NCBI RefSeq assembly: GCF_002975435.1
Contig: NZ_PCPT01000010.1
Location: 1-64,000, forward strand
Reading direction: 5' to 3'
Origin: Arthrobacter sp. MYb227
GTDB lineage: Bacteria; Actinomycetota; Actinomycetes; Actinomycetales; Micrococcaceae
DNA length: 64,000 bases
The translations under genes were made by a program, and so were the position numbers. This document shows positions 51,830-60,003 of the stretch, one piece after another. Position 1 is the first letter of the stretch. Each line of letters opens with the position of its first letter. The notes beneath the pieces were generated by a model. The model ran no database searches and was not told where the DNA came from. It saw only the letters and a program-made list of their open reading frames with translations.

Positions 51830-51903
51830 GGCCCTGTAGCGCAGTTGGTTAGCGCGCCGCCCTGTCACGGCGGAGGTCGCGGGTTCAAGTCCCGTCAGGG
51901 TCG
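51830..51903 (+). tRNA. tRNA-Asp(GUC)
   Basis: Acceptor GGCCCTG with CAGGGTC (one G-U), D arm GCGCAGTTGGTTAGCGC, anticodon loop CTGTCAC with GTC at 51864-51866, T arm GCGGGTTCAAGTCCCGT. No CCA encoded. Confidence 0.96.
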
Positions 51904-51959
51904 CTTTGGTTTTCTGGTTCGCTGGGAGATCACGGTGATCATCTAGCCTGATGATGCCA

Positions 51960-52035
51960 GGCTCTGTAGCTCAGTTGGTAGAGCGTTCGACTGAAAATCG
52001 AAAGGTCACCGGATCGACGCCGGTCGGAGCCACCA
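51960..52035 (+). tRNA. tRNA-Phe(GAA) with atypical T loop
   Basis: Acceptor GGCTCTG with CGGAGCC (one U-G), anticodon loop CTGAAAA with GAA at 51993-51995, CCA encoded. The T loop is ATCGACG on a five-pair ACCGG/CCGGT stem, so position 54 is A instead of the near-universal U. Confidence 0.95.
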
Positions 52036-52038
52036 CAT

Positions 52039-52066
52039 AAAACCCTCTTGGAAACAAGGGGGTTTT
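52039..52066 (+). terminator. tRNA cluster terminator
   Basis: Stem AAAACCCTCTTG with CAAGGGGGTTTT (one G-U pair), GAAA loop, T run. Confidence 0.85.
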
Positions 52067-52179
52067 TGCTTTAACTCGAACCTTGGACTTTAAGCCCTCT
52101 TCAGTAGCCAGCACCACCTCATTTCTGAGCCAATTCCGGCGTTGCCCTAGACTCCACTTTTCGCGGGTTTTAAGTGAGC

Positions 52180-52211
52180 CCGCTTTGTGCCTATATATAG
52201 GTATAAAGCGG
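52180..52211. promoter_or_regulatory. 32-bp imperfect palindrome upstream of Asp23 operon
   Basis: The core CCTATATATAGG is a perfect 12-bp palindrome. Outer arms CCGCTTT and AAAGCGG pair, with a 3-base mismatch on each side. It lies about 90 bases before the first gene of the alkaline-shock operon, consistent with an operator for a dimeric regulator. Confidence 0.5.
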
Positions 52212-52299
52212 TGACGATCCTCCAATGGCTTTCTGGGACGTAACCAAAAAACGGTTGTACGCTGTGATTAGTGCCACTGAATAACTTTTGGAGGTAAAA

Positions 52300-52749
52300 A
52301 TGAGCGATCCACTTGCATCCGAGAAGTCAGCCCCCGCAGAAAATCAACGTGTTGCCGGGGGACTAACTAAGCTCACCGATCTTGCCATAGCCAAAGTCGC
52401 AGCGGGTGCAGCTCGAAGTGTTCCTGGGGTTCATTCGCTTGGATCAGGAACTTCGCGGGCCTTGGGGGCAATTCGCGGTGCGGTGGGCGCGGGTTACGAA
52501 CCCGCCCACGGTGTCAGTGTTGAGGTGGGAGCAACACAAGTAGCAATCGATATTGTCTTGACGGCAGTGTTCGGGGTCCCACTGCACGAGCTGGCGGGAA
52601 GAGTGCGTGAAGCTGTATTTGTCTCCACCAGTGAATTAACCCAACTTCACGTTGTTGAGGTCAATATTGAGGTTGGAGACGTCTATATTCCAGGACCCAC
52701 GGGGTTAGGCAGTAAACAAGAAACAGTAAATCGAGGAGAACAGCCTTGA
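52300..52749 (+). CDS. Asp23/Gls24 family envelope stress response protein
   Basis: About 149 residues from ATG 52300, with GGAGG directly upstream. The family pattern is seen: LTDLAIAKVAAGAARSVPGVHSLG, then GVSVEVGATQVAIDIVLTAVFGVPLHELAGRVREAVF and LHVVEVNIEVGDVYIP. In Staphylococcus Asp23 is held at the membrane by AmaP during alkaline and cell-wall stress. First gene of a five-gene, tightly coupled operon. Confidence 0.92.
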   Translation: MSDPLASEKSAPAENQRVAGGLTKLTDLAIAKVAAGAARSVPGVHSLGSGTSRALGAIRGAVGAGYEPAHGVSVEVGATQVAIDIVLTAVFGVPLHELAGRVREAVFVSTSELTQLHVVEVNIEVGDVYIPGPTGLGSKQETVNRGEQP

Positions 52750-52937
52750 AAACTACACTCATTGGTACCTTAATCGGAGCAATTCTTGCCTGGGCGGCGC
52801 TTTCTTATGGTTTTGGCGGGTTCCTTCTCATGGCGGTCTTCATGGCGATTGGAGCGTTCGCCGGCAAAATGGCTAACAGTCGGGTCGATTTCAGGGCCCT
52901 GCGTGACGTGTTAACCGGGCGGCGCTCTTCATCATGA
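52746..52937 (+). CDS. Small membrane protein, DUF2273-like
   Basis: 63 residues, TTG start overlapping the previous stop. Two short hydrophobic segments (residues 4-22 and 24-42) and a basic tail (RVDFRALRDVLTGRRSSS). DUF2273 proteins accompany Asp23 genes. Coupled to the next gene by ATGA. Confidence 0.8.
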   Translation: MKTTLIGTLIGAILAWAALSYGFGGFLLMAVFMAIGAFAGKMANSRVDFRALRDVLTGRRSSS

Positions 52938-53281
52938 GTGCCTTGACCGGAATGAAAAGTTTAGCTCGGCCGGGCGAACAGTTCCCGGGATATACCCGTA
53001 TCGGTGCGCACGCGCTAAGCAATGCTGCCCGAGGCATAGCGGGAAACCTCTTTGACGTGGATCCATATTTAGTACGCGTCTTTTTGCGTGATGATGCTGG
53101 ATATCTTGCACTGAGTATTAATCTTCCGCTTTCCCTGAGCAGACGGACTGTTTCATTGCTTCAAGACGCAAGAACCCAGCGACCAATCTTGGGACAGCAG
53201 TTCACTGCGCTCACCGGAGCGCTTGTGAGCAAGGTAGATATCAGAATCACGGGTGTTGTCGCTGCAGAGGGTTGGACTTGA
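52934..53281 (+). CDS. Second, short Asp23/Gls24-like protein
   Basis: 115 residues. It lacks the typical Asp23 start but keeps the domain's hydrophobic pattern: YLALSINLPLSLSRRTVSLLQDART and VDIRITGVVAAEGW. Possibly a divergent paralogue that pairs with the first protein. Coupled on both sides (ATGA before; the next ATG lies 3 bases after its stop). Confidence 0.7.
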   Translation: MSALTGMKSLARPGEQFPGYTRIGAHALSNAARGIAGNLFDVDPYLVRVFLRDDAGYLALSINLPLSLSRRTVSLLQDARTQRPILGQQFTALTGALVSKVDIRITGVVAAEGWT

Positions 53282-53283
53282 GC

Positions 53284-53862
53284 ATGAGTGATCTCGACGA
53301 TGAAACCGTCAAAACACGTGAACTGACTAGCGGCAGATCACCTGCGGCGATAGTACTTGCGGTGCTGGTTATTGTATTGTGCGGATACGCACTTTTTGAA
53401 GCCTCGCTCAAAGCGTTGGGTCAAGAACCACTAATCGCAACCCCAGAAACATGGTGGCGTTGGATCTCGACATTACCCGGGGAATCGAACCTCTACGCGT
53501 TAGCCGCAGCCGGAGCGGTGCTGACCATGCTGGGTCTGACATTCTTTATTCACGGTGTCCGGACTGGACGACTTGCTAAACACTCGATGCAATGCGAAGA
53601 GGCAGTCCTGATACTTGACGATCAGGTCCTGGCAGCTGCCCTAGCTCGGCGGACTCAGGTGGACGCAGCGGTTGGACAAGGCCAAGTCTTGGTCATCATC
53701 AACAGAGATCGCATCGAGGTGCAGATTAGACCAACATCTGGAACGCCGCTTAGCGACGACACCGTAATTGCGGCTCTTGAAAATGAGCTGGAAATTAATT
53801 CCGTCGTACCTTTACCAAAGATTAAGGTAAAAATATCTGCGAACGGGGTGATCGGGCAGTGA
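53284..53862 (+). CDS. DUF6286 domain membrane protein
   Basis: About 192 residues from ATG 53284. Two transmembrane helices (about 24-44 and 72-92) flank an extracytoplasmic loop with TPETWWRWISTLPGE; a soluble domain resembling the Asp23 fold follows (QGQVLVIINRDRIEVQIRP, LPKIKVKI). Probably anchors the stress proteins to the membrane. It overlaps the next gene by 4 bases. Confidence 0.78.
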   Translation: MSDLDDETVKTRELTSGRSPAAIVLAVLVIVLCGYALFEASLKALGQEPLIATPETWWRWISTLPGESNLYALAAAGAVLTMLGLTFFIHGVRTGRLAKHSMQCEEAVLILDDQVLAAALARRTQVDAAVGQGQVLVIINRDRIEVQIRPTSGTPLSDDTVIAALENELEINSVVPLPKIKVKISANGVIGQ

Positions 53863-54473
53863 ACCTCACCCCACGGCCACTGAATCGGCTACTTTGCGCC
53901 ATCTTCGGCGTTTTGATCATGGTTATAGGCATCCACCTGCTGTTGATCTCAACTATTTCCGGCTATGCAAGGTGGTGGCGCGCCTTCGCAGGTGAAGTAG
54001 GTCAAACAAGCCTGCAAATACTGAGAAACACAACGCTCGCGGGACAAAAAGATTCCTGGCTATGGATTCTGATAGCCATGGGGCTCATCATCATCATTTT
54101 GTTGATGATTTGGTGGATTGCTGTGCAAGGCAGAGGTCGGGTGAACGAGTACGTCAATAGCTATTTTCAGGATGATCCGGTGCCCGGACGCATTGAAATT
54201 ACCGATGCAGCAGTTGAACAAATTTTGCGTACGATCCTAGGCAAACGAACCGATATTGTGTCCCTGAGCCTAACTCTCTGGGAGAACACACCAACCCCGG
54301 GGATTAGAGTCAAGGTACAACCGCGCAGCGGTGTTGCACCCGCCGAGCTCGGGGCGCAGGTTGCTCTGGCAGTCCGTGAGACCCAGGAACTCATGGGTGT
54401 CTCGGGCCCGATTGTTGTACATCTGGCCGCCGGTGCGCGCGCTAGGTTTGCTCGTAGTGAACGCGTCCAATAG
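53859..54473 (+). CDS. AmaP-like membrane anchor of the Asp23 cluster
   Basis: 204 residues from GTG 53859. Two helices (about 10-34 and 63-86, the latter IAMGLIIIILLMIWWIAVQG) are followed by a cytoplasmic Asp23-like domain (ITDAAVEQILRTILGKRTDIVSLSL...GIRVKVQPRSGV). The layout matches AmaP, which recruits Asp23 to the membrane. Last gene of the operon. Confidence 0.78.
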   Translation: MNLTPRPLNRLLCAIFGVLIMVIGIHLLLISTISGYARWWRAFAGEVGQTSLQILRNTTLAGQKDSWLWILIAMGLIIIILLMIWWIAVQGRGRVNEYVNSYFQDDPVPGRIEITDAAVEQILRTILGKRTDIVSLSLTLWENTPTPGIRVKVQPRSGVAPAELGAQVALAVRETQELMGVSGPIVVHLAAGARARFARSERVQ

Positions 54474-54486
54474 TATTCAGAGTATT

Positions 54487-55485
54487 TTACTGCTGTGCCA
54501 AAACCGCCATGACGAGCAACGCGGTAAGAGCAATGAAGGGGAGACACAGAAGCAGGTGTAGCCACTTGTGCTCGACTAATACTGCGGCAAATTCCCTTAA
54601 AAATGCACTGGGCAGATAATATTTGGCAGTTGGTGCACCAACCACCTCCGCATCCAACTTGAGACTGCGGGCCAATAGAGCGGCCCGCAGGACATGATAA
54701 TTATTTGTTACAGCTACCAATGCACCACTGTGACCCGAAGCCGAAAACATCAGGGAAGCAAGCTTGAGGTTTTCTTCGGTGTTTATCGCCTTGTCTTCGA
54801 TGAGTACATCGTCCGAAGGCACTCCAGCAGTGAATAGATATTCGGCCATGGCAGTACCTTCGGCACGTGATTCATCAAGGCCTTGCCCGCCGGAAGGTAT
54901 CAGTATTGGTCTTGGGGTTGTCTGTTCGTAGATTTCCACGGCTTTATCGAGCCGGCTACGCAGCAGTGGGGGTACCTGCCCATGGATGAGCCTGGAGCCG
55001 AGCACCACAATGCCGGCTGGTTTGACTCGTGAAGCCATCCGGCCATAGGCAACCGCATAGGAAAGAAAGACAACGAACACCACGCCGAAATAGCTACAGA
55101 GGAAGAACAGTAATGCCGCCAACCCAATGGCCCATGCATTTAGGGTCAGTACTAAGAGCACCGCAAGAACTGGTAATACCAGAAGTAGCACACCAAGGAT
55201 GAGCGATAAAAGGTTGCCCAGTGAACGTCCCTCCGAACGCATCATGACCACTCCGTTATGGATTAATGCTGCTGCCAATACCAAAATTGCCAGTGGAACA
55301 AGGGCCATGATGAGTACTACAAGCAAAGAGAACCCGGGAATCCAGCGAGTCAGCAACTCACTGAGGGCAAGCACCGCGAAGTAGACGGCGCCAACCAATA
55401 CCACCCCGTTGCGGAGCATCCTCCGATCCTTGTGGCGCAAGTAAAAATACAGGGCAAAGAGTAAGGCTGCTGGAATCAATGACAC
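54487..55485 (-). CDS. YdcF/SanA-like DUF218 membrane protein
   Basis: 332 residues from GTG 55485. Four or five transmembrane helices in the first 150 residues precede the DUF218 domain: GIVVLGSRL, PILIPSGGQGLDESRAEGTAMAEYL, and DVLIEDKAINTEENLKLASLMF, VAVTNNYHVLRAALLARSL. DUF218 proteins affect vancomycin sensitivity and envelope metabolism in E. coli (SanA, ElyC), so an envelope role is plausible. Convergent with the Asp23 operon. Confidence 0.85.
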   Translation of the reverse strand: MSLIPAALLFALYFYLRHKDRRMLRNGVVLVGAVYFAVLALSELLTRWIPGFSLLVVLIMALVPLAILVLAAALIHNGVVMMRSEGRSLGNLLSLILGVLLLVLPVLAVLLVLTLNAWAIGLAALLFFLCSYFGVVFVVFLSYAVAYGRMASRVKPAGIVVLGSRLIHGQVPPLLRSRLDKAVEIYEQTTPRPILIPSGGQGLDESRAEGTAMAEYLFTAGVPSDDVLIEDKAINTEENLKLASLMFSASGHSGALVAVTNNYHVLRAALLARSLKLDAEVVGAPTAKYYLPSAFLREFAAVLVEHKWLHLLLCLPFIALTALLVMAVLAQQ

Positions 55486-55491
55486 ACGTTG

Positions 55492-55497
55492 AGCCTA
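55492..55497 (-). promoter_or_regulatory. -10 box of a leaderless gene
   Basis: TAGGCT on the minus strand, 6 bases before GTG 55485. Confidence 0.5.
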
Positions 55498-55511
55498 TCA
55501 ATGCTGGGTTC

Positions 55512-56363
55512 TTAGTTTGCGCGGGCCAACTGACGAACGGCAAGCCAACGGCTCGATAGTCGACGATAAGCCGCGGCGGCACCCGTCATATCGGCCTCGG
55601 AGAGGGACTCTATGCCCATGCGCAGATCATGCGGCGAATCATCGGGCCATACTAGGGAAGCGATGCGCCCGTAATCGAGTTCGAGCACCGAATCCTTGTC
55701 AAAGAGCAATAGCCATTCACTCAACGCAGTCAGTTCATCGAGCAGATCCATTTCCGGGGCATGGATCGCCAAGGTCGCCGCAGCGTAACGTGCCCTATCC
55801 AAGGCCTGGGTCAGGGGCGTGTAGATGCGTGTGGAGAGAAGCTCTTCGTCGTCTTCGATGAGCTCGAATTCATCGTCTTCATGTACTAGGACGAACCAGC
55901 CAAAGGGAATACCCCAGGTAGCGGTCCTGGTATGTAGATGAGCGATGTCCTCGGCAAAACGAACCTCATTGACACGTAATGCGTTTGCGGCTCGTGCGGC
56001 GCTGGGAACCAATAGTTCTAGTAACTGGGGCCGCATTGAACCATCGAGCTGTTCCGAGGCAAGAATTGCCCGGGTTGCCAATTGGTCCGGACAGTACAGC
56101 GTATGGGTTGCCCCATCCCAGCCGGTGATCACCAGTTTGCGGAATGTTTCTTGGTGTTGATGAGGGAACGGATCCGAGAGCTGTCGGGTCAATCGCTGAA
56201 CCGCGGCGGCAGCAACCGATTCTTCGAGGGCCTCCCGGTCGGCCGACTTGGTACTGGTGATCAGTACCTGATCGGCGTCCGAGAATGCACTTAGCGGTTC
56301 ATAGACGCGCAAGTAGGACGTCGGCGGGAGAGCCCGCCGGCTGCCCTGATTGGCCCGTTGCAT
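55512..56363 (-). CDS. Hypothetical protein downstream of exonuclease III
   Basis: 283 residues, no family recognised. No signal peptide or transmembrane segment. The middle (residues about 150-190) has acidic runs (LVHEDDEFELIEDDEELL), and the C-terminal part is helical with SEWLLLFDKDSVLELDYGRIASLVWPDD. It starts 3 bases after the exonuclease III stop, so it is cotranscribed with it. Confidence 0.7.
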   Translation of the reverse strand: MQRANQGSRRALPPTSYLRVYEPLSAFSDADQVLITSTKSADREALEESVAAAAVQRLTRQLSDPFPHQHQETFRKLVITGWDGATHTLYCPDQLATRAILASEQLDGSMRPQLLELLVPSAARAANALRVNEVRFAEDIAHLHTRTATWGIPFGWFVLVHEDDEFELIEDDEELLSTRIYTPLTQALDRARYAAATLAIHAPEMDLLDELTALSEWLLLFDKDSVLELDYGRIASLVWPDDSPHDLRMGIESLSEADMTGAAAAYRRLSSRWLAVRQLARAN

Positions 56364-56366
56364 GAT

Positions 56367-57170
56367 TTAGCCGAGTTCCACGATGACTGGAGTGTGGTCG
56401 GATGCGCCCTTGCCCTTGCGTTCTTCACGGTCAATTTCCGCGCCGATCACACGGGCGGCAAGCGCGGGAGAAGCCAGAGTGAAGTCGATGCGCATTCCCT
56501 CATTTTTGGGGAAGCGTAGCTGGGTGTAGTCCCAATAGGTGTAGGTCTTGGGAGTGTCCGTGTAAGGACGAACCACATCGATGAACCCGGTTTCCAGGAA
56601 TGCCTCAAACGCCGCGCGCTCCGGTGCCGAAACGTGCGTCATGTTGTTCTCGGTGAAGAAATCAATGTCCCAGACATCCTCATCACGTGGGGCGATATTG
56701 AAATCACCCATTAGCGCCACCTGCGCCTCGGGGTTCTTAGTGATCCAGTCCCCGGCCTGCTTGTTAAGGTTTTCGAGCCATGAAAGCTTGTATGGCATGT
56801 GTTCATCCTCGCGTGCGCGCCCATTGGGTACGTAGAGGCTCCAAATGCGCACACCGCCACAGGTTGCTCCGATGGCACGAGCTTCCTGAACCGGGTCTAC
56901 CCCACCCTTGCCGAAGGCTGGCTGGTCGATGAAGGTACGTTCCACATCTTCAAGTCCCACGCGGGAAGCGATGGCAACACCATTCCATTGGCTGAACCCA
57001 AAGTGCGCAACTTCGTAATCATTGTTTTCAAACAATTCCCACGGAAAGTTCTCATCCTTGCATTTGGTTTCCTGGATGGCCAGAACATCAACGTCGGAGC
57101 GGCGGAGCCAGTCTTCGACGCGGTCGGCGCGGGCACGAAGGGAGTTTACGTTCCAAGTAGCAATCTTCAC
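56367..57170 (-). CDS. xthA: Exodeoxyribonuclease III (AP endonuclease)
   Basis: Cuts DNA at abasic sites and degrades 3' ends. 267 residues. Catalytic pattern: ATWNVNSLRAR, AIQETKCKDENFP, WSLYVPNGRA, LMGDFNIAPRDEDVWD, and the closing SDHTPVIVEL with the catalytic His. The GTG start at 57170 has a TAGGTT box exactly 6 bases upstream, so the mRNA may be leaderless, although GGGAG also lies just before it. Confidence 0.95.
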   Translation of the reverse strand: MKIATWNVNSLRARADRVEDWLRRSDVDVLAIQETKCKDENFPWELFENNDYEVAHFGFSQWNGVAIASRVGLEDVERTFIDQPAFGKGGVDPVQEARAIGATCGGVRIWSLYVPNGRAREDEHMPYKLSWLENLNKQAGDWITKNPEAQVALMGDFNIAPRDEDVWDIDFFTENNMTHVSAPERAAFEAFLETGFIDVVRPYTDTPKTYTYWDYTQLRFPKNEGMRIDFTLASPALAARVIGAEIDREERKGKGASDHTPVIVELG

Positions 57171-57176
57171 GCTCCC

Positions 57177-57182
57177 AACCTA
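57177..57182 (-). promoter_or_regulatory. -10 box of xthA
   Basis: TAGGTT on the minus strand, 6 bases before GTG 57170. Confidence 0.45.
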
Positions 57183-57407
57183 TCAACTATGGCTGCGGTG
57201 GTCAGGTTGGCGCGATGAATTCCCCTTGGCGGTGAATTAGGCAGCTGCTCAACATTGGTTGTCGCTTGGTGCCGAGCAGCTAGGGATAACCCTGTCGCTT
57301 ATCCCTAGCAATTTAGTAGGAAGTCCGAGTATATTTTGGAGTGTCGAGTGGTGTGCGTCACTAGGGTGTGGCCGTGCGGAAATGTTTTGCGAAGGAGCAA
57401 CAATCTC

Positions 57408-58907
57408 ATGACACGTGAACTTACTCATTACGTGGGTGGCACCCACATAGCGGGAACTTCCCAACGATTCTCTGATGTTTTCAATCCCTCGACTGGTGTT
57501 GTCCAAGCAAAACTTCCGCTTGCCTCGGGCCAAGAAGTGCGCGCTGCAATTGCCGTTGCGCAATCCGCGCAGGAAGCCTGGGGCACAACTAATCCACAAC
57601 GTCGGGCGCGGATTCTGAACAAATTCGTGTCCCTTGTATACGAGAATATGGACGAACTTGCGGCGCTGCTGACCAGCGAACACGGCAAAACCTTCCCCGA
57701 TTCCAAGGGAGACATTCAGCGCGGGCTCGAAGTTATTGAATTCTGTGTCGCGGCCCCGCACATGCTCAAGGGCGAATTTTCAGATAGCGCGGGTGCAGGC
57801 ATTGATGTGCACTCCATGCGGCAGCCACTCGGCGTTGTCGCAGGCATTACCCCGTTCAATTTCCCAGCAATGATCCCGCTGTGGAAGGCCGGCCCGGCGA
57901 TTGCCTCCGGCAACGCCTACATCCTTAAGCCCTCCGAGCGGGACCCCTCGGTTCCCTTGCGTTTAGCCGAATTGTTCACCGAAGCGGGACTCCCCGACGG
58001 AATCTTCAACGTCATCAACGGAGATAAGGAAACCGTCGACGCATTAATCGAGGATCCGCGCGTCAAGGCCATCGGGTTTGTCGGCTCGACCCCCATCGCC
58101 CAAAGCATCTATGCCGCCGCGGCAGCACATGGAAAACGCGCCCAATGCTTTGGCGGTGCCAAAAACCATCTGGTCATCATGCCCGATGCCGACATGGACA
58201 TGGTTGCAGACGCACTCATGGGTGCCGGATATGGTTCGGCAGGAGAACGCTGCATGGCGATCTCCGTTGCCATCCCCGTGGGCGAGGCAACTGCCGATGC
58301 CTTAGTCGCCAAGCTTGTTGAACGCATTGGCCGCCTCAAGATCGGCGACGGCATGGATGAGAACACCGATTTTGGTCCGGTAGTCGCTCAAAGCGCTAAG
58401 GAACGCATCGAAAACTACATCCAAGCAGGCATTGATGAGGGAGCCGAGCTCCTGGTTGATGGTCGTGGATTGGAAGTTCCTGGACATGAGGGAGGGTTCT
58501 GGGTGGGACCCACACTCTTTGACCGTGTCACCGAAAACATGAAGATCTATAAAGAAGAGATCTTTGGTCCGGTGCTCTGTGTGTTGCGCGCCAAAGACTA
58601 TGAAGAAGCGCTCCGTTTGCCTTCGGAACACGAATTCGGCAATGGCGTCTCGATCTTCACCCGTGACGGAGACACCGCCCGAAACTTTTCCTCCCGTGTG
58701 CAGGTGGGCATGGTTGGGGTCAATGTCCCCATCCCGGTCCCGATTGCCTATTACACCTTTGGCGGCTGGAAGGCCTCGGGGTTTGGTGATCTAAACCAGC
58801 ATGGTGCCGACGGATTCCGTTTCTACACCAAGACCAAAACCGTCACCACCCGTTGGCCTTCGGGTATCCGTGAGGGCGCAAGTTTCATCATGCCGGCGGG
58901 GAGCTAA
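57408..58907 (+). CDS. mmsA: CoA-acylating methylmalonate-semialdehyde dehydrogenase
   Basis: Oxidises methylmalonate semialdehyde to propionyl-CoA in valine and inositol breakdown. 499 residues from ATG 57408 with GAAGGAG 10 bases upstream. N-terminal FNPSTGVVQ, PFNFPAMIPLWKAGPAI (cofactor and substrate-site sequence), GFVGSTPIAQ for NAD, and the catalytic Cys in GSAGERCMAIS. The typical MmsA run YTFGGWKASGFGDLNQHGADGF is present. It leads a three-gene valine catabolic unit. Confidence 0.95.
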   Translation: MTRELTHYVGGTHIAGTSQRFSDVFNPSTGVVQAKLPLASGQEVRAAIAVAQSAQEAWGTTNPQRRARILNKFVSLVYENMDELAALLTSEHGKTFPDSKGDIQRGLEVIEFCVAAPHMLKGEFSDSAGAGIDVHSMRQPLGVVAGITPFNFPAMIPLWKAGPAIASGNAYILKPSERDPSVPLRLAELFTEAGLPDGIFNVINGDKETVDALIEDPRVKAIGFVGSTPIAQSIYAAAAAHGKRAQCFGGAKNHLVIMPDADMDMVADALMGAGYGSAGERCMAISVAIPVGEATADALVAKLVERIGRLKIGDGMDENTDFGPVVAQSAKERIENYIQAGIDEGAELLVDGRGLEVPGHEGGFWVGPTLFDRVTENMKIYKEEIFGPVLCVLRAKDYEEALRLPSEHEFGNGVSIFTRDGDTARNFSSRVQVGMVGVNVPIPVPIAYYTFGGWKASGFGDLNQHGADGFRFYTKTKTVTTRWPSGIREGASFIMPAGS

Positions 58908-58910
58908 AAC

Positions 58911-59996
58911 GTGCTCATGAGCGAATCCGAAATTCTCTTTGAGGTCCGGGGAACCCTGGGGCTGGTGACATTAAACCGTCCCCGTGCGGTCAATGCGCTC
59001 ACCGGTTCCATGGTCGATGCAATGCTTCAGACATTGACCACGTGGGCGAGTGACCCGGCAATAGCCCAGGTCCTGGTGCATGGTGCAGGGGATCGTGGGT
59101 TGTGCGCTGGTGGGGACATCGTGGCTATTCACCGTGATATCAGCGCCGGCGGGAGACAAACAGCGGATTTCTGGGACACCGAATACCGGCTCAACGCGCT
59201 GATCAATTCCTACCCCAAACCGTATATTGCGTACATGGATGGGTTGGTGCTCGGTGGTGGGGTAGGAATTTCGGCTCACGGAAGCCACCGGATCGTCACC
59301 GAACGCACACGCAGCGGCATGCCTGAAACCACCCTTGGGTTCTGCCCCGACGTGGGCGGAACCTACCTTCTTTCACGTTCCCCGGGACATAGCGGAATCC
59401 ATGCAGCGCTAACGGGTGATCATTTGGGCGGCGCGGAAGCCATCTACCTAGGCCTAGCCGACTACCTCGTTGATTCTGCACGGTTTCCCCAGCTGCTTGA
59501 AAGGCTTCAAGATCACCCGGTGGAGCAAGTCCTTCCACGATTTGTACTTCCACAACCCGTGGCAAACCTTGAAACGTGGGCCGAATGGATCGATGTGGCA
59601 TACGCTCGGCCAACGGTGCTCGAGATCATTGCCACACTCCACGAATTTGGGCTTTCCGGAAACGGCCAAGCACAAAAAACCATTGAAACACTTGCCAAGA
59701 AATCTCCGACGGCCCTGGCGGTGACGCTCGAATCATTGCATCGCGCCGGCAACCTTGAATCCCTTGAAGCCGTACTCGAACAGGAGTACCGGGTGGGGCT
59801 GCGCTTCCTAGAATCAGACGATTTCCCCGAAGGAATCCGCGCCCAAGTCATTGACAAGGACTATGCCCCCGTCTGGAATCCCGCAACACTTCACGATGTG
59901 ACGCCAGAATCGGTGGCAGCGTTCTTTGCACCACTCGGTGAACACGAACTACGCCTAACCCCAAGCTCAAGCGTGACGCAAACTATTGAAAGTTGA
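58911..59996 (+). CDS. Enoyl-CoA hydratase/isomerase family, 3-hydroxyisobutyryl-CoA hydrolase-like
   Basis: 361 residues. Crotonase fold with the oxyanion loops GLCAGGDI and LGGGVGISAHGSHRI, and the HIBYL-CoA hydrolase/long crotonase pattern RSGMPETTLGFCPDVGGTYLLSRSPG. The length and the setting between mmsA and mmsB favour 3-hydroxyisobutyryl-CoA hydrolase over enoyl hydratase. The start is GTG 58911 (GGGGAG at good spacing) or ATG 58917. Confidence 0.88.
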   Translation: MLMSESEILFEVRGTLGLVTLNRPRAVNALTGSMVDAMLQTLTTWASDPAIAQVLVHGAGDRGLCAGGDIVAIHRDISAGGRQTADFWDTEYRLNALINSYPKPYIAYMDGLVLGGGVGISAHGSHRIVTERTRSGMPETTLGFCPDVGGTYLLSRSPGHSGIHAALTGDHLGGAEAIYLGLADYLVDSARFPQLLERLQDHPVEQVLPRFVLPQPVANLETWAEWIDVAYARPTVLEIIATLHEFGLSGNGQAQKTIETLAKKSPTALAVTLESLHRAGNLESLEAVLEQEYRVGLRFLESDDFPEGIRAQVIDKDYAPVWNPATLHDVTPESVAAFFAPLGEHELRLTPSSSVTQTIES

Positions 59997-60003
59997 GGAC
60001 ACC

